Shown: one piece after another, positions 43,153-52,509 of the stretch
Numbering within the stretch: the stretch's first letter is position 1
How the letters are laid out: the number at the start of each line of letters is the position of its first letter
NCBI GenBank assembly: GCA_002426195.1
Contig: DIOT01000047.1
Location: forward strand, 166,303 to 230,302
Source: Bacteroidales bacterium UBA5507
GTDB lineage: Bacteria; Bacteroidota; Bacteroidia; Bacteroidales; Lentimicrobiaceae
DNA: 64,000 nt
Direction of reading: 5' to 3'
The notes under the pieces: model-generated
Database searches by the model: none
The model's input: only the letters and a program-made list of their open reading frames with translations
Told to the model about the DNA's origin: nothing
Made by a program: the position numbers and the translations under genes

Positions 43153-44523
43153 ATGAAATTACAGAAATCATTCATTTACCTGCTTTTGGCATTTCTCACT
43201 ATCGGGTCATATTCATGCCGTCGTGATGCTCCGAAATCTGAAATATCCACTCAGGTTACACAGGTTAAACATCCTGACTGGAGTAAGGACGTAAGCATTT
43301 ATGAGGTAAATGTCAGACAATTCACACCCGAAGGGACATTCCAGGCCCTTGAAGCTCATCTTCCCCGTATCAAAGAACTTGGTACTGACATTATTTGGTT
43401 GATGCCAATTCATCCCATTGGAGAAAAGAACAGGAAAGGAACTCTTGGAAGTTACTATTCTATTAAAGATTATTATGGAATTAACCCTGAATTTGGAGAT
43501 TCTGCCAGTTTTAAAAGCTTCGTCGACAGAGCTCATAAGGAAGGATTAAAAGTCATTCTTGACTGGGTAGCCAATCACTCAGCATGGGATAACGCCCTTG
43601 TGACTGAACACCCTGAATTTTATGCAAAAGATTCAACCGGACAAATGTATGCACCATTTGACTGGACTGATGTTGTAAAATTTAATTTCGAAGTGCCTGA
43701 AATGAGACAGTATATGCTTGATGCAATGAAGTACTGGATTCAGGAATTTGACATTGATGGATACAGATGTGATGTTGCAGGTGAAGTACCAATGGATTTC
43801 TGGGATAATGCCAGAACAGAGCTTGATAAAATAAAGCCTGTTTTCATGTTGGCTGAAGCCGAAGGCCCCCAGTTTCATTCAGCATTCGACATGACCTATG
43901 GATGGGAATTCCATCACATTATGAATAAGATTTATAAAGGTGAAGCGAAGCCAAATGACATAGAAGCTTATCTGAAAAAGAACGATTCACTTTATCCTGA
44001 GGATTCTTACAGGATGTATTTCATTACCAATCATGATGAAAATTCCTGGGCAGGTACAGAGTTTGAACGACTTGGAAATGGTGTTGAATCATTCTTTGCA
44101 CTTTCTGCAGTTATTCCGGGTATGCCATTAGTATACTCAGGTCAGGAAGCTCCATTACAAAAGAGATTAGAGTTCTTTGAAAAAGATCCGATCGACTGGG
44201 ACAATTATCAAAAAGCTGAGTTCTACCAGACTATCCTGGATTTAAAATCATCGCACCCTGCGCTGTATAACGGCAAAGAAGGCGGAACATGGCAACGAGT
44301 AGCAACCGACAACGATGATAAAGTTTTTGCAATACTCAGACAAAAAGGAACCCAACAGGTTGTTGGGGTCTTTAATCTAAGCGGAGAGGAAGTCACAGTA
44401 GCACTCAACGATGAGAATCTGAGACAGAACTTCAAGACCTTGTTTGCATCAGAATCGATTACTATTGATGAGTTTACGAGAATTAAGCTTCCACCATGGT
44501 CATATAAAATACTCTATAGGTAA
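43153..44523 (+). CDS. GH13 alpha-amylase family lipoprotein
   Basis: The 456-residue protein has a lipoprotein signal with C22 (TIGSYSC), so it is anchored in the envelope. The catalytic domain shows IYEVNVRQFTPEG, ILDWVANHSAWDN, the nucleophile D207 in DGYRCDVAGEVP, the acid/base E235 in MLAEAEGP and D295 in ITNHDENSW. A short C-terminal beta domain follows. It should cleave or rearrange alpha-glucans; subfamily specificity is not clear. The start is ATG 43153; an upstream in-frame TTG would break the signal peptide. No susC/susD pair is nearby. Confidence 0.93.
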   Translation: MKLQKSFIYLLLAFLTIGSYSCRRDAPKSEISTQVTQVKHPDWSKDVSIYEVNVRQFTPEGTFQALEAHLPRIKELGTDIIWLMPIHPIGEKNRKGTLGSYYSIKDYYGINPEFGDSASFKSFVDRAHKEGLKVILDWVANHSAWDNALVTEHPEFYAKDSTGQMYAPFDWTDVVKFNFEVPEMRQYMLDAMKYWIQEFDIDGYRCDVAGEVPMDFWDNARTELDKIKPVFMLAEAEGPQFHSAFDMTYGWEFHHIMNKIYKGEAKPNDIEAYLKKNDSLYPEDSYRMYFITNHDENSWAGTEFERLGNGVESFFALSAVIPGMPLVYSGQEAPLQKRLEFFEKDPIDWDNYQKAEFYQTILDLKSSHPALYNGKEGGTWQRVATDNDDKVFAILRQKGTQQVVGVFNLSGEEVTVALNDENLRQNFKTLFASESITIDEFTRIKLPPWSYKILYR

Positions 44524-44542
44524 TACATTTAACAGCTATAAT

Positions 44543-44570
44543 AAAAAACCGGCCTGATGACCGGTTTTTT
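44543..44570 (+). terminator. Terminator of GH13 gene
   Basis: AAAAAACCGG (44543-44552) and CCGGTTTTTT (44561-44570) make a perfect 10-bp stem. The last base coincides with the stop codon of the convergent kinase gene, so it can serve both strands. Confidence 0.88.
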
Positions 44571-46897
44571 CATTCTGCTAAATCCTTTGACTTGCTAAGA
44601 TAACTGCCCCATTTTATCAGCATTGCCTGCAGAATGTTAATATTTATAGGCTTCGACATATAATCAACCATACCACACCTTAAGCAATGCTCCTTATCTT
44701 CAGTCATAGCATTTGCCGTCAAGGCTATTATTAATGGTTGTTGATCAGACGGTACTTTTGTCTTAATTATCTCTGTAGCTTCAATACCTGTTAATTCAGG
44801 CATTTGTATATCCATCAATACGATATCAAATTTCTCTTTTTGCACGATTTCAATTGCCTCTTTTCCATTCACAACCGATTTAACTTTAAAGCCCATTTTA
44901 GAAAGTAAAGAAATAACCAGTTTCTGATTTACCAGATTGTCTTCTGCAATCAGAATTCGTAATGGATACTTTTCATTTAGCTTTTCATCAATCTGATGGG
45001 CATTATTTAACCTCGGTTCCGACTTACCGTGCTGAGAACGAAGTTTAATAACTTCCTTAAACATATCCTTATGCCTTACGGGTTTAGATAGTTGCGATTC
45101 AAAAAGGTTGGCATAAGAGGCTTTTGCGTGGCCTGAAGAAGATAATAACATAAGTGGAAAAGAATGTTCTTTTTTAATTTCAAAAGCTAGTTGTTCACCA
45201 TCCATATCGGGCATTTGTAAATCTATAACACCTATAGAAAAGTCTGATTGCTGCTCAAGCGTTTTTAAAGTATCAGCTGCCGATTCGCATACTGTTGGAA
45301 CCATACCCCATGTCTCAAATTGCACTTTCAGAATCAGTCTGTTTATTTCATTATCATCAACTATCAATACTTTATGGCCCTTCAGTTCGGGCAAATGACC
45401 TTTTACATGAACTTTTGGTTGTCCGTATTTTGCATTTTTCAATTTGATAGTAAAATAGAATGTAGATCCGGCATTTATTTCACTAATAACCCAAAGCTCA
45501 CCACCCATTAACTCCACTAACTTTTTGGATATTGGAAGACCTAATCCTGTACCGCCGTATCTTCTCGTTGTGGAAGTATCAGCCTGGGTGAAAGCTTCAA
45601 AAATGTACACAGTTTTATCAGAAGGAATGCCAATGCCTGAGTCTTTTATTGAAAATTTTAATTCCAATTCTTCTTTGTCGAGTCCTGATAACAACTCCAC
45701 TGATGTAAAGACCTCCCCTTTTTCAGTGAATTTTATTGCATTGCTAACCAGGTTTGAAAGCACCTGCTTTAGTCTTGTAATGTCACCTATCAGGTAAGAT
45801 GGAACATTATTATCAATGAGATAAAGTAAGTCGAGGCCTTTTCCAATGGCTTGCATTGCAAAAAGGTCATATATATCTTCAATGCAAGATCTTAATTCAA
45901 AAGTAGTGTCTTCAAGTTTTAGCCTGTCCGATTCTATCTTAGTGAAATCAAGAATATCATTAATTATCTTTATAAGGCTTTCGCCAGATAAATGGATTGT
46001 CTCAGCATAATCTCTTTGCTCCGAGGATAACGGTGTATTCAATAACAGACTGGTCATACCAATTACCCCATTCATAGGAGTTCTGATTTCATGACTCATC
46101 ATAGCAAGAAAGTCAGATTTCGTTTTGTTGGCTGACTCTGCCTGCTGCTTAGCTTTTGTGAGCTGTTCTAAAGCATTCTCTTTTTCAGTAATATCCTGTA
46201 TAATTACTAAAATGGATGTCAATCCTTTATGCTTAATGAGCCTGGCTTTGCAATCACAGAGTAATTTATCACCTTTAGCAGTAACTATATATGTCCTGAA
46301 CTTATGAGTAACCAGCTTCTGATCTCTGAAATCTAATTCCAGTTCTTCAATTCTTTCTTTTTCTTCCGGAGCTAATAAAACATATGGATTAATCAGAGTT
46401 AGTTCTTCCAGCGTATAACCCAATTGGTTTACAGCAATCTGATTAGCATAAATTATTGAGTCCTCATGATATATTATAACAATATCATTAGTGTTGTCAG
46501 CAACAGCTCTTAATTTCTGATTGTATTCAAAGATGGAGTTATAGTAATTAATCAAAGGCGTTTCATCATAAATGCTCAACAAGTATGATGCTTCAGGATT
46601 GTCAATGCATTTATAGTAAATAATTGAGTCTACATACATCACCTTATCATTGGTCAATGTAATTCTGAAATTGCATCGTTCAAACTTGCTTGAAAGAGTC
46701 TCCTCAAATTTCTTTACATCATCCTGATGAATGTATTGCAGAAAAGGAATCCTCTCTCCATTCTGAATTTCTATGCTCATTAGAGAAGATAGTTCATCTG
46801 CAATGTGAATAATACCAAGTTCATTATCCAATAGCAAATTGTACTTGCTCATGGACATTCTTCGCTGATTTATTATATTATCTCTAACTTTAAGCAT
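44570..46897 (-). CDS. Hybrid sensor histidine kinase with two receiver domains
   Basis: The 775-residue protein has two N-terminal PAS-like regions (about 15-115 and 125-235, the second with IVIIYHEDSIIYANQIAVNQLGY). A HisKA domain follows with phospho-acceptor H269 (MMSHEIRTPMNG), then an HATPase domain (VSNAIKFTEKGE, DSGIGIP, GGTGLGLPIS). Two receiver domains carry phospho-acceptors D559 (VIDLQMPDMDG) and D696 (LMDIQMPELTG). There is no membrane segment, so it senses an intracellular or diffusible cue. No separate response regulator is adjacent. The start is uncertain: M1, M14 or M16 are all possible. Confidence 0.92.
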   Translation of the reverse strand: MLKVRDNIINQRRMSMSKYNLLLDNELGIIHIADELSSLMSIEIQNGERIPFLQYIHQDDVKKFEETLSSKFERCNFRITLTNDKVMYVDSIIYYKCIDNPEASYLLSIYDETPLINYYNSIFEYNQKLRAVADNTNDIVIIYHEDSIIYANQIAVNQLGYTLEELTLINPYVLLAPEEKERIEELELDFRDQKLVTHKFRTYIVTAKGDKLLCDCKARLIKHKGLTSILVIIQDITEKENALEQLTKAKQQAESANKTKSDFLAMMSHEIRTPMNGVIGMTSLLLNTPLSSEQRDYAETIHLSGESLIKIINDILDFTKIESDRLKLEDTTFELRSCIEDIYDLFAMQAIGKGLDLLYLIDNNVPSYLIGDITRLKQVLSNLVSNAIKFTEKGEVFTSVELLSGLDKEELELKFSIKDSGIGIPSDKTVYIFEAFTQADTSTTRRYGGTGLGLPISKKLVELMGGELWVISEINAGSTFYFTIKLKNAKYGQPKVHVKGHLPELKGHKVLIVDDNEINRLILKVQFETWGMVPTVCESAADTLKTLEQQSDFSIGVIDLQMPDMDGEQLAFEIKKEHSFPLMLLSSSGHAKASYANLFESQLSKPVRHKDMFKEVIKLRSQHGKSEPRLNNAHQIDEKLNEKYPLRILIAEDNLVNQKLVISLLSKMGFKVKSVVNGKEAIEIVQKEKFDIVLMDIQMPELTGIEATEIIKTKVPSDQQPLIIALTANAMTEDKEHCLRCGMVDYMSKPININILQAMLIKWGSYLSKSKDLAE

Positions 46898-47005
46898 TAA
46901 GAAAGGCTATAAAAGATTTCCCAGATATTATCATTCAACAATTTTACAACCATTTTTGCAAAGTACTGTAAATGCGTATACTCAATAATATATTTAAGAT
47001 GTACT

Positions 47006-47042
47006 TGTCCCATACATGGACATTTGCAACTAAATCGGGACA
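47006..47042. promoter_or_regulatory. TGTCC/GGACA dyads between kinase and S9 peptidase genes
   Basis: TGTCCC (47006-47011), GGACA (47018-47022) and GGGACA (47037-47042) form nested inverted repeats in the 240-bp divergent gap. They could be a regulator site; evidence is symmetry only. The rest of the gap is AT-rich with no clear TAnnTTTG box. Confidence 0.3.
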
Positions 47043-47137
47043 TAGTATAAATGCACGATTACAATCTGATAAGAGATGCATTTTTAATAACTTTACGCAC
47101 TGAATTCAAACACATTAATAAACTAAACTTTGCAATT

Positions 47138-49222
47138 GTGAAAAGAAACTTGCTAATTGTTATTTCTTTATTTATTGGCATTTCAGCTTACTCCCAGAAC
47201 AAATTTTCGGCTGAATTATTATGGAAACTGGGGCGTGTAAGTGATGTAAAGGTATCGCCTGATGGTAATTCTGTGATTTATGGAATAAGCCGGTATGATG
47301 TTCAATCAAATAAGGGTAACAGAGACATCTACAAATTGGATTTGACAGCTGAATCACCACGAAAACTTACTGATTTTAAAGGAAGTGAAATAAATGCAAT
47401 ATGGAGACCCGATGGGAAAAAAATAGGTTTCCTTTCATCTGAATCAGGCAGCATGCAATTATGGGAAATGGGTCCCAATGGTGAAGACAAGAAGCAAATC
47501 TCAAATATTGACGGAGGAATAAACGGCTTCAATTATTCTCCCGATATGAAGTATGTTGCTTACATCAAGGATGTCAAAATAGAAAAGGATGCAAAAGACC
47601 TTTACCCTGATTTACCGGAAGCAAGTGCATTAATTTACGACAACCTGATGTATCGTCATTGGGATAGCTGGCATGATTACAGTTACAGTCATGTATTTGT
47701 TGCACTATATACCGAAGGTAAGGTTTCTGATGGAATCGATATAATGAAGGATGAGGCATACGATAGTCCTCTTATGCCAAATGGTGGAATGGAACAAATA
47801 ACATGGGCTCCTGATGGCAAATCACTGGTATATGTTTGTAAAAAGCTCGTCGGCAGGGAATACGCAGAAAGTACAAATAGCGATCTGTATCATTACATGC
47901 TGGAGTCTGCCAATACCGTAAATCTTACGAAAGATAATCCGGGGTATGACCAGGATCCGGTTTTCTCACCTGATGGTTCAAAGATTGTATACAGGAGTAT
48001 GAAAACTCCGGGATTTGAGGCTGATAAGGATAGAATCATGCTGATAGACCTATATCCTGCTGCTAAAGACTCAAAAACATCCTCAAGAAGAGCCAAATCA
48101 ATACAAACCATTGCTGAAACTGCACCTGTTTATACCGATCTTTCTGAACAATTCGATCAGAGCTCTGCTAATTTCGTTTTTTCAAAAGACGGTAAAACTC
48201 TGTACTTTATAAGTGGAATCCAGGCAACTTTCCAGATCTTCAAAATGGATCTTCAATCCCGACAAATAACTCAGGTTACCAGAGGTGACCATGACATTAC
48301 TGAACTTGCACTTGCCGGTAATGAACTGATAACTGCTAAAATGAGGATGGACTTCCCCACTGAAGTCTTCAGGGTAAAGAATGATGGATCAGAAGAACAA
48401 CTTACATTTACTAACAGGGAGCTTTTAAAAGATGTTGAGCTGGGTATAACAACAAAACGATGGATCACTACCACTGATGAAAAGAAAATGTTGGTGTGGG
48501 TTATCCTTCCCCCGAATTTTGATGCAAATAAGAAATACCCTGCCCTCCTTTATTGTCAGGGCGGTCCTCAGAGTGCTGTCAGTCAGTTTTTCTCTTACAG
48601 ATGGAATTTCCAGATGATGGCCGCTCATGACTATATTATAGTAGCTCCTAACAGACGTGGGCTCCCTACCTTCGGACAAGAATGGAATGACCAGATTAGC
48701 GGAGACTATGGTGGCCAAAACATGAAAGACTACCTTACTGCTATTGACAGTGTGGCCGCAGAACCATGGGTTGACAAAAATAGACTTGGTGCTGTTGGAG
48801 CCAGTTATGGAGGCTACTCGGTATATTGGCTTGCCGGAAATCATAATAAACGCTTTAAGACTTTCATAGCGCATTGTGGCATTTTCAACCTCGAAAGCAT
48901 GTATGGATCTACTGAAGAAATGTTTTTTGTTAACTACGACCTAAAAGGGCCATATTGGTCACAACCTAAACCAAAGAGTTATGATTTTTCACCACATCTT
49001 TTTGTTCGGAATTGGGACACTCCAATATTAGTAATCCATGGTGGCAACGATTTCAGAATTCCGTATACCGAAGGAATGCAGGCATTTAATGTTGCACAGC
49101 TTCAAGGGATACCCAGCAGATTCCTATTCTTCCCTGATGAAACTCACTTTGTTACTAAGCCTCAAAATGCAATTCTTTGGCAGAGAGAATTCTTCAGTTG
49201 GCTTGATAAGTGGCTGAAGTAG
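47138..49222 (+). CDS. S9 family prolyl oligopeptidase-type serine peptidase, exported
   Basis: The 694-residue protein begins with a signal peptide (VKRNLLIVISLFIGISAYSQ), which fixes the start at GTG 47138; the upstream open frame would bury it. Residues 25-420 are beta-propeller repeats of the DPP-IV/TolB type (VSPDGNSVIYG, WRPDGKKIGFLS, FSPDGSKIVY). The alpha/beta-hydrolase domain has the catalytic triad S556 (GASYGGY), D638 (HGGNDFRIP) and H670 (DETHFV). It should release dipeptides or short peptides in the periplasm. A terminator follows at 49251. Confidence 0.93.
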   Translation: MKRNLLIVISLFIGISAYSQNKFSAELLWKLGRVSDVKVSPDGNSVIYGISRYDVQSNKGNRDIYKLDLTAESPRKLTDFKGSEINAIWRPDGKKIGFLSSESGSMQLWEMGPNGEDKKQISNIDGGINGFNYSPDMKYVAYIKDVKIEKDAKDLYPDLPEASALIYDNLMYRHWDSWHDYSYSHVFVALYTEGKVSDGIDIMKDEAYDSPLMPNGGMEQITWAPDGKSLVYVCKKLVGREYAESTNSDLYHYMLESANTVNLTKDNPGYDQDPVFSPDGSKIVYRSMKTPGFEADKDRIMLIDLYPAAKDSKTSSRRAKSIQTIAETAPVYTDLSEQFDQSSANFVFSKDGKTLYFISGIQATFQIFKMDLQSRQITQVTRGDHDITELALAGNELITAKMRMDFPTEVFRVKNDGSEEQLTFTNRELLKDVELGITTKRWITTTDEKKMLVWVILPPNFDANKKYPALLYCQGGPQSAVSQFFSYRWNFQMMAAHDYIIVAPNRRGLPTFGQEWNDQISGDYGGQNMKDYLTAIDSVAAEPWVDKNRLGAVGASYGGYSVYWLAGNHNKRFKTFIAHCGIFNLESMYGSTEEMFFVNYDLKGPYWSQPKPKSYDFSPHLFVRNWDTPILVIHGGNDFRIPYTEGMQAFNVAQLQGIPSRFLFFPDETHFVTKPQNAILWQREFFSWLDKWLK

Positions 49223-49246
49223 TCCGTAGATAGCAGCTCAATTGTG

Positions 49247-49293
49247 ACAAAAAAAACGCTCTCACTTTATTCTTTAAAATGGGAGCGTTTTTT
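49247..49293 (+). terminator. Terminator of S9 peptidase gene
   Basis: AAAAAACGCTC (49251-49261) and GAGCGTTTTTT (49283-49293) form an 11-bp stem with a T-run; the A-run on the other side allows function for miaA as well. Confidence 0.88.
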
Positions 49294-49326
49294 CGTAATA
49301 TCAATGTCAAAAATTCTGCCTGGTCC

Positions 49327-50250
49327 TCATTTTAGTTGAGAATCAAGCCAAGAGATTATGGCATCAGCATCCGGCTCCATCCATTCAAACTCTTTATCCC
49401 TTTTGAACCAGGTTATTTGTCGTCTTGCATATCTGCGGGTGTTAGTTTTTATCTTCTCAACAGTTTCATCAAGGCCCGTTTTACCATCGAAATGATCAAA
49501 AAGCTCCTTATAGCCTACAGTGTTTAGCGAGTTTAAGTCCTTCAAATGATATAGCGAACGGGCTTCTTCAACTAGTCCGGAATTAATCATTTCATCAACA
49601 CGGGTATTTATCCTTTCGTGCAATATTGCCCTGGGAATATTCAATGCTATCTTAATGATTCTGAAATCACGCTTAACCTTTTCATTATTAAGATGAGCCG
49701 AATAAGGTTTACCTGTTTGGATAATCACCTCAAGTGCCCTTATGAGACGGTTAGGATTAGCCACATCAACAATTGATGCATACTCAGGATCATGAGATTG
49801 CAGCATTCGTCTTAGCGACGTTAATCCTCCGGTGTTAAATATATTTATTAAGTTCTTACGGATTTCAGGGTCAGCATCCGGCAGATCATCAATACCATCA
49901 CAAACAGCTTTAATATACAAGCCCGAACCACCTGTCATTATAACAACCGATTTATTGGCAAATAATTCTTCAAGCAGCGTTAAAACGGATTTTTCAAATA
50001 GCGATACATTGAAGTAGTCATGGGGATCTAAATGACCAATAAAATGATGTTTCACGGCACTAAGTTGTTCCTCGGAAGGAGCTGCCGTGCCAATCTTCAT
50101 TTGCTTGTAAAACTGCCTTGAGTCAGCTGATATAATATCAGTTTTAAAGTGTTTGGCGACTTCAATAGCAACACCGGTTTTACCCACAGCAGTAGGTCCG
50201 GTTATTATAATAAGAGTAGGATTACCTTTGGGAGCTCCCGGAATTACCAT
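49327..50250 (-). CDS. miaA: tRNA dimethylallyltransferase
   Basis: The 307-residue enzyme transfers a dimethylallyl group to A37 of tRNAs reading UNN codons. It has the P-loop GPTAVGKT (18-25), ISADSRQFYKQMKIGTA, HFIGHLDPHDYFNVSLFE, GGSGLYIKAVCDGID, and the C-terminal RRYARRQITWFKRD. Length is normal. Its start overlaps the stop of the upstream pRiA4b-ORF3-like gene by 7 bp, so the two are co-transcribed. Confidence 0.96.
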   Translation of the reverse strand: MVIPGAPKGNPTLIIITGPTAVGKTGVAIEVAKHFKTDIISADSRQFYKQMKIGTAAPSEEQLSAVKHHFIGHLDPHDYFNVSLFEKSVLTLLEELFANKSVVIMTGGSGLYIKAVCDGIDDLPDADPEIRKNLINIFNTGGLTSLRRMLQSHDPEYASIVDVANPNRLIRALEVIIQTGKPYSAHLNNEKVKRDFRIIKIALNIPRAILHERINTRVDEMINSGLVEEARSLYHLKDLNSLNTVGYKELFDHFDGKTGLDETVEKIKTNTRRYARRQITWFKRDKEFEWMEPDADAIISWLDSQLK

Positions 50251-50840
50251 TCAGTATTTATTTCTGGAGTATTATCAATGATGATATCGTCGTCATCATC
50301 GTTCTCAGTTATTTCATCAAATTCACCCGGTAATGTGATTTCATCTGCTTCATCAGAAATGAATGGCATTTGGGATATTGCTGTAGGAATTAATTTACCC
50401 GAGCTCTTTATGCATCTTGGATATTTTTCTTTCATATCCGCGTCTACTATCTTCATCAATTCAATATAGAATGTCTTGGGATTGAGAAAGTCATACTCGA
50501 ATAATAGTCTTTGGTGGGGATCATCAATAATATCCTTGATTCTAACCTTTGACATTTCGAAAGTCGGTATTTTAGAAGATCTTCCGGGTTTTTCATCCTC
50601 ATCATCCATAACTGATGACTGATCTTCTTCACCTTGCTGCATATCAATGAGGGTAATTTCCTTCTTTTTCCTCCAGTTCTTGTCACAAATGAAAAAAGAT
50701 GCCAGTTCATTTCCGGTAAGCTCCACAGTTTCCTTAATAAAGTTATGGAAATCTAAAAACGTTTGTGAAGCAAGTATATCATAATCACGAAGAAAATCTT
50801 CCTGTTCTTCATATAAAAGTCTGAATCTGTAAAGGTGCAT
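50244..50840 (-). CDS. pRiA4b ORF-3-like / 'IS1096 passenger TnpR' family protein
   Basis: The 198-residue protein resembles the plasmid pRiA4b ORF-3-like family, which databases often label as an IS1096 passenger protein. Visible are MHLYRFRLLYEE at the start, VRIKDIIDDPHQRLLFEYDFLN in the middle and PRCIKSSGKLIPTA; the tail is strongly acidic (ENDDDDDIIIDN). No transposase or terminal repeat is nearby, so it is an ordinary chromosomal gene here. Start at ATG 50840; an in-frame TTG upstream is less likely. It overlaps miaA by 7 bp. Function unknown. Confidence 0.75.
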   Translation of the reverse strand: MHLYRFRLLYEEQEDFLRDYDILASQTFLDFHNFIKETVELTGNELASFFICDKNWRKKKEITLIDMQQGEEDQSSVMDDEDEKPGRSSKIPTFEMSKVRIKDIIDDPHQRLLFEYDFLNPKTFYIELMKIVDADMKEKYPRCIKSSGKLIPTAISQMPFISDEADEITLPGEFDEITENDDDDDIIIDNTPEINTEW

Positions 50841-50946
50841 GCTATTAAAATTTGATGTCAATACAATTAGTAAAATTAGCTGTTTTTATACAAAAATCAA
50901 AGCCCTAAATTGTTCACATTTTGAAAGAAACGTAAAAATTTTTGAA

Positions 50947-52365
50947 TTATTGGTTGACCAGTTTGAGTCCAAGTTTTTTACCTTCCTGAATCATGAATTC
51001 AAAAGCTGCATTATAGTCATTTGAAATCTTTCCTTCGAGAATTGCTTCTCTAATAGCAGTTTTAATAACTCCGACCTCTTTGCACGGTGATAACCCAAAA
51101 GCTTCCATTATCTGATCGCCAGTTAATGGAGGCTGCCAGTTTCTCAGATTGTCTTTCTCTTCAATTGCTTTAAGTTTTTCTCTGACTAAGCTAAAATTGG
51201 CGAGGTAGCGTATAACCTTTTGTTGATCTTTAGAAGTAATATCTGCCTCACACAGGAGCATAAGATCTTCGATATCATCACCGGCTTCAAAGAGTAACCT
51301 CCTGATTGCCGAATCGGTGACCTCTTCCTCTGAGAGCGCAATTGGTCTCAGGTGTAGAGAAACCAATTTCTGAACATAACGCATTTTTTCATTCAGTGGA
51401 AGCTTAAGTTGCCGGAATATCTGAGCAACCATTCTCGAACCTTTGACTTCGTGTCCGTGGAAAGTCCACCCTGTTTCAGGGTTAAATTTTTTTGTAATCG
51501 GTTTAGCTATATCATGGAGCAAGGCAGCCCATCTTAGCCACAAATTGCCGGTATTGCAGGAAATTCTATCCAGCACTTCAAGCGTGTGATAGAAGTTATC
51601 TTTATGCCCTTTTCCTTTAATAGTTTCTACTCCCTTCAGAGCGGTTAATTGAGGTAGTATTATACTCAATAATCCGGTTTTGTCCAAAAGCTTAAATCCT
51701 AATGACGGCTTTTGGGCAAGTATCATTTTATTTAATTCTTCTGAAATTCGTTCTGCTGAGATAATCCGTATTCTTTCACGATTTGCCTCTATAGCTGTAA
51801 GAGTTACAGGGAAGATTGAGAATTTAAGCTGGCATGCAAACCTCACTGCCCGCATCATCCTAAGAGGATCATCTGAAAAAGTAATTTCAGGGTCCAAAGG
51901 CGTTCTGATTACTTTATTCTTAAGGTCCTCTAATCCATTAAACGGATCAAGAAGCTCACCGTAATCTTCCTCATTCAGGCTTATAGCAAGTGCATTTATA
52001 GTAAAATCTCTTCTGTTCTGATCATCTTCAAGAGTCCCGGCTTCAATATCCGGTTTCCTTGAATTGAAATGATACGATTCCTTACGTGCTCCAACAAACT
52101 CAATCTGCATATCATGATAATGAATCATTGCAGTTCCAAAGTTTTTGAAAACACTTACTTTATTAACTCCTTCTATTTTAGATGCAACTACCTCAGCCAG
52201 TTCAATTCCATTCCCAAGTACTACAAAATCAATATCTTTAGAAGGTCGCTCCAGCAATATATCCCTTACATAACCGCCAATAACATAAACCTTGGTATTA
52301 ATGCTTCGGGCTGACCTGGCAACTATCTTAAATATTTCTGAGTCTATTTTGTGATGAAGATTCAT
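50947..52365 (-). CDS. cca: tRNA nucleotidyltransferase / poly(A) polymerase family with HD domain
   Basis: The 472-residue enzyme has the class II nucleotidyltransferase head: VYVIGGYVRDILLERPSKDIDFVV (metal-binding DID), GTLEDDQNRRDFTINALAI and DPLRMMRAVRFA. It is followed by an HD domain (WAALLHDIAKP, HEVKGSRMV). This combination adds or repairs the CCA end of tRNAs; the tRNA genes seen here lack an encoded CCA, which makes such an enzyme necessary. Start at ATG 52365, placed by the -7 box at 52387-52394, which lies inside a longer in-frame extension. Confidence 0.92.
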   Translation of the reverse strand: MNLHHKIDSEIFKIVARSARSINTKVYVIGGYVRDILLERPSKDIDFVVLGNGIELAEVVASKIEGVNKVSVFKNFGTAMIHYHDMQIEFVGARKESYHFNSRKPDIEAGTLEDDQNRRDFTINALAISLNEEDYGELLDPFNGLEDLKNKVIRTPLDPEITFSDDPLRMMRAVRFACQLKFSIFPVTLTAIEANRERIRIISAERISEELNKMILAQKPSLGFKLLDKTGLLSIILPQLTALKGVETIKGKGHKDNFYHTLEVLDRISCNTGNLWLRWAALLHDIAKPITKKFNPETGWTFHGHEVKGSRMVAQIFRQLKLPLNEKMRYVQKLVSLHLRPIALSEEEVTDSAIRRLLFEAGDDIEDLMLLCEADITSKDQQKVIRYLANFSLVREKLKAIEEKDNLRNWQPPLTGDQIMEAFGLSPCKEVGVIKTAIREAILEGKISNDYNAAFEFMIQEGKKLGLKLVNQ

Positions 52366-52386
52366 CAGTGAACATTTTATGGGGTG

Positions 52387-52394
52387 CAAAAATA
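52387..52394 (-). promoter_or_regulatory. -7 box of cca
   Basis: TATTTTTG on the minus strand fits TAnnTTTG, 21 bp before the chosen ATG. Confidence 0.65.
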
Positions 52395-52466
52395 CACATT
52401 TTGCGGCTAAGAGCCGAGAGATTGAAGTATCAGCATCTGAATTATAATCCACAGTGCAATAAATGG

Positions 52467-52474
52467 TATTTTTG
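52467..52474 (+). promoter_or_regulatory. -7 box of HAD hydrolase gene
   Basis: TATTTTTG fits TAnnTTTG, 35 bp before the ATG at 52510 and divergent from the cca box. Confidence 0.6.
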
Positions 52475-52509
52475 CATCAGTTAGTATTTTACTTCAGCTT
52501 TTATCTCTT

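Noticed and set aside
45525..45797. Open frame on the plus strand inside the histidine kinase gene
   Set aside because: It lies wholly opposite the conserved kinase domain and has no recognisable motif or promoter.
50244..50840. Insertion sequence, suggested by the family name of the protein
   Set aside because: No transposase, terminal inverted repeats or target duplication are visible; the gene overlaps miaA as a normal operon member.
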